From NCBI GenBank assembly GCA_022564635.1, contig JADFLA010000006.1, positions 1-41,061 on the forward strand: DNA of 41,061 bases. The letters run 5' to 3'. This document shows positions 18,101-25,984 of this stretch, one piece after another; positions within the stretch are counted from its first letter, which is position 1; every line of letters begins with the position of its first letter. The DNA is from Nanobdellota archaeon (GTDB lineage Archaea > Nanobdellota > Nanobdellia > Woesearchaeales > GW2011-AR4). Made by a program: the position numbers and the translations under genes. Under the pieces are notes generated by a model. That model was given only the letters and a program-made list of their open reading frames with translations. It searched no databases and was not told where the DNA came from.

Positions 18101-19377
18101 GTTGGAACTATACAAGCGAAGGAAGAACAATTGTGTTTGTACCTCACTTTAGTATTATAGTGGCCGTAAATGATTCAGGTGCACCAACAATAACTGTTAA
18201 TAAGCCCGACTCTAACCAGACTGTAAGCACGTTTTTACCAAACATAACTGTAACTTCTGATACTATTACCTGTAAATACTTAGTAAATGGATCAACAACA
18301 AACACAACAATGACTCAAACTGGAACAGAATGTATTGGTAGCACAGAAAGCTTCAAGAATCTAGAAACAGCTGAAGGTTATAATATAACATTCTTTGCAG
18401 AAGATTCATCTGGAAATATACAAACAGGAATTTTGAAATTCAATATTTCAGACAACACAGCACCAAATAACGGAACAAGTATAACAAGCAGTGGAGCAAC
18501 TACCGGGGCAACAATCACAGTAAATAGTGTAAATGAATCTATAACCAACATTACTCTTGTTTATGGAACAAGTTCAACAGCATTAAGTCTAAGAAAGTCT
18601 GAGGTAATAACTGCAACAAAGTCTCCAAGTATAGGCAGTTTAGGAATAAGTACAGTTACAACTGCCACTGATTATTTTTATAATGTTACCATATGTGACT
18701 TCAATAATAATTGTAATACAACCAGTAATTTGACATTTACCCAGTCTGTAACATCGCCAACAACAACTACAACAACTACAACAACCACTACTGGAGGAGG
18801 TGGAGGAGGAGCAGCTGTAAGCAATGTTGCAGATTCAAAAGCCCAGGTATGGTCAACAATACCTGCTGGATCTTCTGTAAGCCTTAATGTTGATAAGGCT
18901 ACTATTGCGATAACTTCCGTTGCTGTTAATAATGTTAAATCCGAGTTAAAGAATGTAGATATAGAGGTCCAGGCCTTAAAGTCCAATCCAGTCTCAGCAA
19001 CAGCTGCTGGAAAGGTCTTCCAATACTTAAGAATTAACAAGAAGAAAATTGCGGATGGCGATGCAGAGAGCATTAAGATAGGCTTCAGAGTTACAAAAGC
19101 ATGGCTAACAGAGAATGGATTGACATCAGCTGACGTCAGGCTCTACAGATATAAGAATAGTGTCTGGAACAAGTTATCTACAAGCGTAAAATCTACAGAC
19201 AGTACATATGTCAACTTCGAGGCAGAAACTCCAGGATTTAGCTTCTTTGCAGTTGGAAGCGCGACTGGCGGTGGAGATGCATTTGCAATCATAGATGCAA
19301 TTAGAGGATTTTATGCAGGCACATCTTCCTTAACAGCATTTGAAATAATTGATATGATAAGAGCATTTTACGGGTGA
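15139..19377 (+). CDS. Giant surface protein/adhesin with Ig-like repeats, Thr/Gly linker, PGF-pre-PGF-like domain and tandem C-terminal motif
   Basis: N-terminal TM, repeated 'DxTAPxI...' Ig-like units, very many N-x-S/T sequons, 'TTTTTTTTTTGGGGGG', 'VQALKSNPVSATAAGKVFQYLRI...FSFFAVG', then 'AFAIIDAIRGFYAGTSSLTAFEIIDMIRAFYG'. Confidence 0.85.
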   Translation: MEKEGKVDIWSILIASILILVVYAVMVLGNVGVLSEFPENTTNASASFGYGDGSLPSMTAFNGTSSLFRCNVSTNDNGTNTNITNVSLFLNRVPITNADGDVANVTFFINDTTTSQVINMTLPLTLAEGTYSWICRVEDNQTPTISYNTTNNRTFTIDLTPPGFTNLSVTSNSQVSTEDTVFLSANFSDQLTSIHTVRLFVNTSGTADNEVNITDATSGVTAGNGTQVNLSFKIAGGELGNDLNFTFQVNDSVNNINITTVSVVSVSGDGTPPGITLNSPISTNQTSTTAPNFNFTAVDNNNSASVILTCAINISLGGSLFTDITNIKATNGTLQSNTTTVTLSDGVYSWNVSCIDPAGNKNTSLTQSFTVDNLAPALTQINLTNNANLTAAGVYSVINKSGSGNSLRQGATIFLATNLTDNLTQPLKVELQFLNTSSGNWEILDTQETIDTSAGGYSAAEGMWGNASFVIPTGHNEFEGTNVSFRAFYNDTLGNSNTSVVIIAQINDTSAPTITINKPTTNLSNFSSGNDIEINWTITENNPIVAINWSVDDVSSESAPGCQDFGKFNTEALADPKKKHNFTLFPASCSSSLSSDFHKILIQARDSWGNVQQILINFTVDTQAPTIAITPANNTNMTSSSTSITVTNTDDFSGVPTTTWTTSCSGSGSYTSGTAFFPFNDSSGPCSGASVQTLTITATDQAGNSNVSSFLFGVDDTAPTPITSVSPTDGESVVNDVMLNYTAVDDFVEVSFIGYYLDSNPVVQLNFSAEGLGSTGVTFNGNTTINLTGGNHTIIYTANDTVGNFRNSSTISFVVIAPIPLTDWRLGLNLTLGTEVSTAPVFRVKNDTGDYNIKTDSQLTNETYEIIINVNSTGTPFNVTLTDLDGSSASWDKINSTYIRSNNTQTYNGIQGNWTNTIIQMVYVNGSLDDFAGNTNKYYGTVTFPVNISGNTGLVQEFWWLQDETNLQSRESISQCSSVFSATDTTPCWNYTSEGRTIVFVPHFSIIVAVNDSGAPTITVNKPDSNQTVSTFLPNITVTSDTITCKYLVNGSTTNTTMTQTGTECIGSTESFKNLETAEGYNITFFAEDSSGNIQTGILKFNISDNTAPNNGTSITSSGATTGATITVNSVNESITNITLVYGTSSTALSLRKSEVITATKSPSIGSLGISTVTTATDYFYNVTICDFNNNCNTTSNLTFTQSVTSPTTTTTTTTTTTGGGGGGAAVSNVADSKAQVWSTIPAGSSVSLNVDKATIAITSVAVNNVKSELKNVDIEVQALKSNPVSATAAGKVFQYLRINKKKIADGDAESIKIGFRVTKAWLTENGLTSADVRLYRYKNSVWNKLSTSVKSTDSTYVNFEAETPGFSFFAVGSATGGGDAFAIIDAIRGFYAGTSSLTAFEIIDMIRAFYG
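18759..18812 (+). repeat. Thr/Gly-coding simple repeat (linker)
   Basis: (ACA/ACT)n then (GGA/GGT)n. Confidence 0.85.
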
Positions 19378-19386
19378 TAAAATAAA

Positions 19387-20025
19387 ATGAGAAAAGTTAT
19401 TGCGTATTTAATGGTCTTTTTATTTGCAATCAGTTTTGTATTCGCAGCATCTGTTAGCAGAGATTTGCCGCAGAGAGCAGATCCAAACAGCGAATTAACA
19501 GTCAAACTTCAAATTTCAGGAGCAGACTCAAGCGGATTATTGACTTTAGAAGAAGAATTACCAGAAGGCATGACGCTTAAAGACTGGACTATTACCGGTG
19601 CAAAAGAAGCCAAGGAAGCAATCACCACAAGAGTCATAGATAACAGGTATGGATGGTCCTTTACTCCCAGTGGGGGTTCAGTTACAGTTGAATATACGAT
19701 AGATTTAGGTTCAAGCGATGTATCATTCGGGACATTAGTTTATTTTGATGCTGCGGGTCAAGGTAAAACAGACCCTCAAACATTAAGGGTTGCAGCAATT
19801 ACTTGCGGAGATGGTATTTGTGAAGGAGATGAGAATAGCGATACTTGTGCAGCTGATTGTCCAGTAGCACCACCTGCAGAAGCAGCACCACCAGAAGCAG
19901 TAGAAAAACCTAAGCCAATAGTGGCACCAAGCAAAGCACCTGTAGCATGGGTTATAGCCGCTGTGGTTATAATTTTAGGAATAGTGTTGATAGTTGCTTA
20001 CCAGAAGAAGAAAAAGCAGGTTTAA
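19387..20025 (+). CDS. Secreted C-terminally anchored protein with CGDGxCEGDExxxTCxxDC motif
   Basis: Signal peptide; 'CGDGICEGDENSDTCAADCP'; Pro/Ala linker; C-terminal TM + KKKKQ. Confidence 0.75.
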   Translation: MRKVIAYLMVFLFAISFVFAASVSRDLPQRADPNSELTVKLQISGADSSGLLTLEEELPEGMTLKDWTITGAKEAKEAITTRVIDNRYGWSFTPSGGSVTVEYTIDLGSSDVSFGTLVYFDAAGQGKTDPQTLRVAAITCGDGICEGDENSDTCAADCPVAPPAEAAPPEAVEKPKPIVAPSKAPVAWVIAAVVIILGIVLIVAYQKKKKQV

Positions 20026-20116
20026 GTTAATTTTTTTTATTTTTAATTAATTTTTTAATTTCTTATTATATTTGATTTAATATCATTCAAGTATTGAAAC
20101 TATTTATTATTAATTA

Positions 20117-21046
20117 TTATTTTTTTGTTGTAAATGGATTTATTGTTTTTAGTTTTATTTTTAATTGAGCTAGTTTTCTATTTATTGTTTCTGGCTCGAT
20201 AAAGGCCAAATGGGCTACAATCATTATTAAAGAGAAGAATGTTATGTTGGATGCAAATAAAATGGAAGAATGAAGCAATATTCCTGCAATAAGCATATAT
20301 TTTCTAGTAGTCTTGAACCATACTAATATTGGAAAGAGGAGTTCTATCAGTAGAGTTGCATAAGTCATAAGCATTACTAGAAAAATATAATTTCCTAAAA
20401 ACTCAAGATTAAATCTTGCAAATTGAGGGTTAGCTAAAAAATAATATACAGCTGTTCCATCTCTCCATGTTGTGCCGGTTTTAGGCAAGAATGCAAAAAT
20501 ATAGACGATTGCAAGCTGTATCTGTATGAGTCTCCTGGGCCATATATACCATTGCTGCCGTTTTTTATGTTCTTTAGAGGGAATATTTTTGTTTCTTTTT
20601 ATGGCGTCAAGGGAAAGACATTTTCCTGATGGTGATATTGCAAGATAAAAGAGCATAAGCCTCATCAAGGTGTCTCCAGAATTAAGGATAAGAGTATTTT
20701 TTTCATGGAGTGAGGATAGCAATATGAATGCAATTATAGCAGAAAACCTAGTATATTTTCCGATAAGGAGCAATAATAAAAATATAATCAATAAAAAGTA
20801 GAATATTATTACAAAGGTTGGACTTCCAAAATAATCAAGAATAGTAAACCTAAATTCTGACCTGAACATACTAGTGCGGCCTGATAAAACACCATCATCT
20901 GAGTAATAATCAACTACAAAAGGAAGATCATTTATTAGGGACAGAAGAATTACAGCAGCTGTCAATATTCTTAGAAGTCCAATTGTTGTATAATCTTCTT
21001 TTTTGAAGAAAAATTCATAAATTATATTTTTTTTAATTATCCACAT
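20117..21046 (-). CDS. HTTM-domain membrane protein (VKG-carboxylase-like / SdpB-like)
   Basis: 'TIGLLRILTAAVILLSLINDLPFVVDYYSDDGVLSGRTS', 'RLIQIQLAIVYIFAFLPKTGTTWRDGTAVYYFL', multi-TM. Confidence 0.8.
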   Translation of the reverse strand: MWIIKKNIIYEFFFKKEDYTTIGLLRILTAAVILLSLINDLPFVVDYYSDDGVLSGRTSMFRSEFRFTILDYFGSPTFVIIFYFLLIIFLLLLLIGKYTRFSAIIAFILLSSLHEKNTLILNSGDTLMRLMLFYLAISPSGKCLSLDAIKRNKNIPSKEHKKRQQWYIWPRRLIQIQLAIVYIFAFLPKTGTTWRDGTAVYYFLANPQFARFNLEFLGNYIFLVMLMTYATLLIELLFPILVWFKTTRKYMLIAGILLHSSILFASNITFFSLIMIVAHLAFIEPETINRKLAQLKIKLKTINPFTTKK

Positions 21047-21522
21047 CTTATATCTCCAAGCTTTTCATAACTAACCTTAGCTTCTACATCTTTTGGAGGC
21101 AAATTTATATCCTTGTACATGATTTGCAAGGTTATTCCATATCCTGGATCGTAGAGCTTGTTGAATTCCTTGCATAAGTAAATTAAATAGGCTGTGTTAA
21201 GGACGTTATCTTTGTTTGCTATAATATTGTCATTAAACTTCCTGAACCTTGTGAATAGAAATGGCATTCCTTCTTTTGCATATTTATGGAGGTAAGGAAT
21301 TGTTTGATTATTGGCCTCAATAATAATCCTGGTAGAAGTTTCTTTGGTGTATGGATCAGGTGAGAAAATGCCCCATGCCTGCCATAGAGACAAGCCGTAC
21401 ATATAAGGCTTGAAAAGATCTATTGTTTTATTTGGAATACTTATTTCAGTATTTAAGTTCCATATAATTATAGAAGTTATATGAAATATTATAAAGATAA
21501 AGACTAATATTTTCTTATACAT
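21037..21522 (-). CDS. SdpA/DUF5819-like single-TM protein, overlaps the HTTM gene
   Basis: N-terminal TM then 'LSLWQAWGIFSPDPYTKETSTRIIIEANN'; 10-bp overlap with the HTTM ORF. Confidence 0.55.
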   Translation of the reverse strand: MYKKILVFIFIIFHITSIIIWNLNTEISIPNKTIDLFKPYMYGLSLWQAWGIFSPDPYTKETSTRIIIEANNQTIPYLHKYAKEGMPFLFTRFRKFNDNIIANKDNVLNTAYLIYLCKEFNKLYDPGYGITLQIMYKDINLPPKDVEAKVSYEKLGDIRCG

Positions 21523-21571
21523 TCAAGGAATTTTGTTTAGAAATTATATTTAATCTTTTTGGTAATATAGC

Positions 21572-21611
21572 GGAGAAAACAAAAATTGAGAAAAAATAGT
21601 TTGTTTTCTCC
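21572..21611. repeat. 12-bp stem hairpin GGAGAAAACAAA...TTTGTTTTCTCC
   Basis: Perfect complementary arms 21572-21583 / 21600-21611. Confidence 0.9.
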
Positions 21612-21727
21612 CGATATAGTGCCGAAATTATCAATCAATTATTTTGTTTCGCCACTATAAATTGATATTGTTGTAAATATAGAGAAAATATAAAGAATAA
21701 AAATTAAAAAAAAGAAAAAAAATATGT

Positions 21728-22165
21728 TTATTCTACTCTTCCTGTTATTGTTCCTGAGATAGTTTTTGTCAGGCCAGACTCTGAGTTTGTATATTCAACA
21801 GATAATTTCTCATTAAATTTTGCGCCTATTGTTAATGTACATGCGCCTGTTGGATTTGTTACTAATGTAACTTTCTCTCCATTAATTACGCTTCCGGTTA
21901 CTCCTTTTGGACAAGTGTCTGTTTGTATACTTACAGCAGTTAAATCAGCTCCTAAGCCATTTCTCAAGACTACAGTTACTCCACCTGTTTCTATTTTAAA
22001 ATCTATGCATGCGAGGCCTGCTGGCAGAACACATTTTGCTGGTAAGAATCTTTCAGGGCTTAAAACACCAAAGTAAGCTAATGCTCCAATAGCAACTAAA
22101 ACAACTAAAATAGCCCATCCATAGGTCATCAAGAATTCCATGGCTGCTTGAGATTTTCTAAACAT
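21728..22165 (-). CDS. Type IV pilin-like protein with class III signal peptide
   Basis: 'MFRKSQAAMEFLMTYGWAILVVLVAIGALAYFGVLSPERFLP'. Confidence 0.88.
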   Translation of the reverse strand: MFRKSQAAMEFLMTYGWAILVVLVAIGALAYFGVLSPERFLPAKCVLPAGLACIDFKIETGGVTVVLRNGLGADLTAVSIQTDTCPKGVTGSVINGEKVTLVTNPTGACTLTIGAKFNEKLSVEYTNSESGLTKTISGTITGRVE

Positions 22166-22217
22166 TTTATTTTTTCACCTCTTATTATATTTTATAGTTT
22201 AAATAATATCATGAATT

Positions 22218-22679
22218 TTATTCTACTTTTGTATTTAAATTACCGAATGATGTTTTTGTAAGACCAGTATCCTTTTCAGTATAACTTAAGGTAATATCAC
22301 CCTTAAACTTTTCTTTTTGGGCACCATTACTACAAGCAGCAGCAATGCCGTCCATAACAAAAGTTCCATCTACTCCACTCTGAAGTTCCACGTCAAAATT
22401 CTCGTCACAGCTTCCTACAACAATTTTGGTTACGGTTATTGTTCTGCCAAGACCATTTGATATAATAAGAGTGGTTTGGGTTGGTTCTACTTTATGGCTT
22501 ACACACGCAATTCCAGGCTGCAAAATACACTTCTCTGGAAGAAATTTTTCAGGGCTTAGGACTCCAAAGTAGGCTAATGCAGCAATAGCAGCTAGAACAA
22601 CTAATATAGCCCAGCCATATGTCATCAAGAATTCCATGGCTGCCTGAGATTTTTTATGTTTAATCAGCATAAAGTTCAT
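22218..22679 (-). CDS. Type IV pilin-like protein, paralog of the previous
   Basis: 'KHKKSQAAMEFLMTYGWAILVVLAAIAALAYFGVLSPEKFLP'. Confidence 0.88.
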   Translation of the reverse strand: MNFMLIKHKKSQAAMEFLMTYGWAILVVLAAIAALAYFGVLSPEKFLPEKCILQPGIACVSHKVEPTQTTLIISNGLGRTITVTKIVVGSCDENFDVELQSGVDGTFVMDGIAAACSNGAQKEKFKGDITLSYTEKDTGLTKTSFGNLNTKVE

Positions 22680-22838
22680 GCACCTCTTTTTATGTCCTAT
22701 GCTATAACTACTATTATAAATACTACTTTGTTATTATATCAAATAACTACTATTTAAATATTATGTTTTTGTATACTAATATACTATTGTATTTAAATAT
22801 ATATATTCGAGTTTATTATAGAAGTTAATGGTCTTTTA

Positions 22839-24164
22839 TTATAAAATAACTCCAAGTAATTTTCCCAGAACTATATCTGCAATGAAAAAGAGGGTTATTG
22901 ATACAAATATGAAAATCGGTATGTACCTCAATCCAAGCTTTGCATTACCCTTTTTTATTGTGGATATTATTACTGCAGAGAAAAATGATGTTATTATTAA
23001 GGACACTAGTGCAAATATTCTGAAGTCACTATACTTGATGCCTGCGCCTGAAAAAGAAAGTGCGAGTCCAGCAGTTGATGCAGCAGTTGTGACATCACCT
23101 AGAGATGATCCAAGATTGGTTATGACCCTTATCAATACACCTGAAAGCGCAAACAGTACTGGTGCAGCTGCTATAGTTGCAAAGGATATGAATATAACAT
23201 AAGTTGTTACATTTGCTGACATCTCCTTTTTCATAATCTTATTTTCCTGTATATTTATTGCAATCTTATTTAATAGGTTTCCAATTTCTCCACCAGCTTC
23301 CAGGCCTTCTATTAGCAAGCTTATAGATCTTTTTAATAAAACAGACTCATATTTATCTGCAAATTTTTGTAGTGCAGTTTTTAGATCCTCACCTCTCATA
23401 GTTTCTTTTGCTACTATCTCTATCTCCTTTGCAAGCACTCCAAAGCGAGGCCTGACAGCATACCATAATGCCCTGTCTATAGTCATTCCAGCTTTAATGT
23501 TAGATGCAGTCAGCTGCAAATAATCAGGAAGAACATCCTCAATGTCAACTTTTCTTTTAAATATCTTTAAATCAACAACGATATAAAACAAGACCCATAA
23601 TATAAAAAGCAATATAATAAAAACAAGAATCCAAAGTGCAATTATTGAAGCCAATATCGTTGTCCATGTAATTCCATAAGAAGTTGAGAAGTGATATATT
23701 AAGAAAGCCGATATAACCAAGTTTATAAAGACATTTATGTTAAAGATATTTTTTGATAATGCCTCAGGTCGAATACCTAGACCAGCACGTTCAAGATAAA
23801 ATCTGAGCTTATGCCTTCTTTCAAGAACTGTTGCTCTCTTTTTTACCTGCTTTTTGAAGTACTCAATTCCTTTTACTTCGTCTGCTTTTTTTTCCTTAAA
23901 AAAACTAAGAATACCAAATTTTATTTTTGTATGCTCAGTTTCTGGTTCTTTTGCTTTTTTAGCAATCACATCTTCTAGTTGGTTCTTTAGATTTTTATTA
24001 TTATCCGTGACTTTTTTCTTTCTGAGAATATTAAAAATATTTAATTTTGGTTTTATTTTTGTATGCTCAGTTTCTGGTTCTTTTGTTATCAATTTTTGAG
24101 CAGTCTCTATCACTTTTTTATGTTTTTTCTTCAGATGGTTTTTATTAGGGATATGTTTGGACAT
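22839..24164 (-). CDS. Type II/IV secretion platform protein (T2SSF; TadC/FlaJ-like) with repeat-bearing cytosolic N-terminus
   Basis: 'DVLPDYLQLTASNIKAGMTIDRALWYAVRPRFGVLAKEIEIVAKETMRGEDLKTALQKFA', C-terminal TMs. Confidence 0.88.
   Translation of the reverse strand: MSKHIPNKNHLKKKHKKVIETAQKLITKEPETEHTKIKPKLNIFNILRKKKVTDNNKNLKNQLEDVIAKKAKEPETEHTKIKFGILSFFKEKKADEVKGIEYFKKQVKKRATVLERRHKLRFYLERAGLGIRPEALSKNIFNINVFINLVISAFLIYHFSTSYGITWTTILASIIALWILVFIILLFILWVLFYIVVDLKIFKRKVDIEDVLPDYLQLTASNIKAGMTIDRALWYAVRPRFGVLAKEIEIVAKETMRGEDLKTALQKFADKYESVLLKRSISLLIEGLEAGGEIGNLLNKIAINIQENKIMKKEMSANVTTYVIFISFATIAAAPVLFALSGVLIRVITNLGSSLGDVTTAASTAGLALSFSGAGIKYSDFRIFALVSLIITSFFSAVIISTIKKGNAKLGLRYIPIFIFVSITLFFIADIVLGKLLGVIL
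23919..23953. repeat. 35-nt direct repeat copy 1
   Basis: TTTTATTTTTGTATGCTCAGTTTCTGGTTCTTTTG, identical to 24051-24085. Confidence 0.95.
24051..24085. repeat. 35-nt direct repeat copy 2
   Basis: Identical to 23919-23953; encodes KEPETEHTKIK on the minus strand. Confidence 0.95.
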
Positions 24165-24166
24165 TT

Positions 24167-24982
24167 TTAAAATTCAATTGCAGGTCTTGAGAATTTTATC
24201 ATTGAGAGGAACATAAATTGAGTAAAGGCTAATAAGAATGCTATTACAAGAAGTATTGTAAGACTAATATTCACTTCTATAAATGAAGAAAGGACAATCA
24301 ACATTGTTACACCCAAAGTTGGTAGAATTACAGCTATTATCATGTAAAACATTGCAAATGGATTTAATTTCTTGCTATATTTATTTACCTCTATTATCTG
24401 TTCGCGGGCTATTTGTTCCAGTACAGACTCCAAAGATTTTGCAACATCGGAACCTGTCCTTATGGAGTTAAGGATTTGCCATAATAATCTTCTGAAATTA
24501 TCAGAAGGTATGTACTCTATAGCCTCTGTTAATGCATCTTCCATGCTTGTCCCAAGGTTAACCTTGTTCACTATTTCCTTGAAATATTTACCAATGACTT
24601 CGTAATTTTTTGAGATATTAATTAGGGCATTATACAACGGTACACCAGATTCCAGTTCTATTATAAGATGTCTGCCTGCAAATACAATTTCCTTGCTTAT
24701 CCCTTTTTCTTTTTTCGATATTTTAACGTCAGGAAGCTTTAACAAGTAGGAGAAAAGTATAAAGAAAATTATTGGAATGAATATAACCATTATACCCTTG
24801 AGTACATCGAATTTTGCTAAAATTAAAGCCAGAGAAACAACAAGGCCGGTTGTCATGTAAAATGCAGAAAGAAAAGTCCTTTTGATGAAGTCTTCTGGCT
24901 TGTAATTCATGCCTGCCTTCTTTAGGCTGTGCTTGAGATTAGGCAAGCGTCTTGCAATTATCTGGAAAAATGGAAATGCCAT
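24167..24982 (-). CDS. T2SSF platform protein (TadB-like)
   Basis: 'FAGRHLIIELESGVPLYNALINISKNYEVIGKYFKEIVNKVNLGTSMEDALTEAI'. Confidence 0.85.
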   Translation of the reverse strand: MAFPFFQIIARRLPNLKHSLKKAGMNYKPEDFIKRTFLSAFYMTTGLVVSLALILAKFDVLKGIMVIFIPIIFFILFSYLLKLPDVKISKKEKGISKEIVFAGRHLIIELESGVPLYNALINISKNYEVIGKYFKEIVNKVNLGTSMEDALTEAIEYIPSDNFRRLLWQILNSIRTGSDVAKSLESVLEQIAREQIIEVNKYSKKLNPFAMFYMIIAVILPTLGVTMLIVLSSFIEVNISLTILLVIAFLLAFTQFMFLSMIKFSRPAIEF

Positions 24983-25054
24983 TCTATTAGGATATGATAC
25001 TTAATGTATAATTTTAAAACAAAAATAGTGAACAAAATAATAACTTCAAATAGT

Positions 25055-25798
25055 TTATTTAAATCCTTGTTTTTCCTCTTCTTTCTCTACTAAAGAAAAT
25101 GGGATTTGGTCATGCAAAATCCTTATTCCGCTTTTATCGATTGCAACAGGATATACATCTAAACTATGATCTTGACCTCTTATCTTTTCTACAGTCAAGA
25201 CTCTCTCAAAATAACTACCCTTCCTTACCCTGCTCAAAATTATAAGACCTTCAAATACAAAATCCATCATTTCGTATTCTAACCTGTCTAGATCTGTTAT
25301 CCTTCTTTCAGATATTGTCATAAAGGTAACTCCAGCACGTTTCATCTTTTGCATAAATAACAATACTTCTCTTCGGAATTCCATGCTGCTGTTATTATGT
25401 TTCGGATATAAATATTCAAAAAATATTATGGAGTCAAGAGCCACTCTCTTGATATTTTTTTTCTTTATCAAATCTAACATACCTTTAATTGATGAAATGC
25501 CTCCTTTAAGCATAGTAAGCGGTTTTTCAACAAGAAAAATTTTGCCTTTTTTTTCCATATCTTTAAAATTCATACCAAAGTTCTTTCCATAGTTCCTCAA
25601 GTCAGAAAGGTTTTCTTCTGTCGCAATAAGAATCCCATTTTCATTGTATTTTTTTGCTCCGTAATAAATAAATTGCAAGGCCATTATTGTCTTTCCAGTT
25701 CCTGGAGCTCCGGTAACCAGGATAGTAGAATTCCTTCGTAATCCGCCTTTAAGAATCTGATCTAGACCACTTATGCCGGTCTTAATTAATTCTATCAT
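25055..25798 (-). CDS. KaiC/RadA-like RecA-superfamily ATPase
   Basis: 'TGISGLDQILKGGLRRNSTILVTGAPGTGKTIMALQFIYYGAKKYNENGILIATEE'. Confidence 0.88.
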   Translation of the reverse strand: MIELIKTGISGLDQILKGGLRRNSTILVTGAPGTGKTIMALQFIYYGAKKYNENGILIATEENLSDLRNYGKNFGMNFKDMEKKGKIFLVEKPLTMLKGGISSIKGMLDLIKKKNIKRVALDSIIFFEYLYPKHNNSSMEFRREVLLFMQKMKRAGVTFMTISERRITDLDRLEYEMMDFVFEGLIILSRVRKGSYFERVLTVEKIRGQDHSLDVYPVAIDKSGIRILHDQIPFSLVEKEEEKQGFK

Positions 25799-25984
25799 TA
25801 AATCACCCTTTTTTATAATTATAAAAATACTAGTATAAAAATCTTATGTTTACTAAACTTTTGCACTTAGTAATAAAAATATTTATAAATAATCATTTTA
25901 TTCATATGTATATGCAAGAAAAAAATGAAATAACTGCATGACTTATTCTTTTTGTTAGTTATAACTCTAAACATAGTGGTTAAA

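Noticed and set aside
18678-19073. Antisense 131-aa ORF with poly-V/poly-P
   Set aside because: Mirror of the Thr/Gly repeat of the surface protein on the coding strand.
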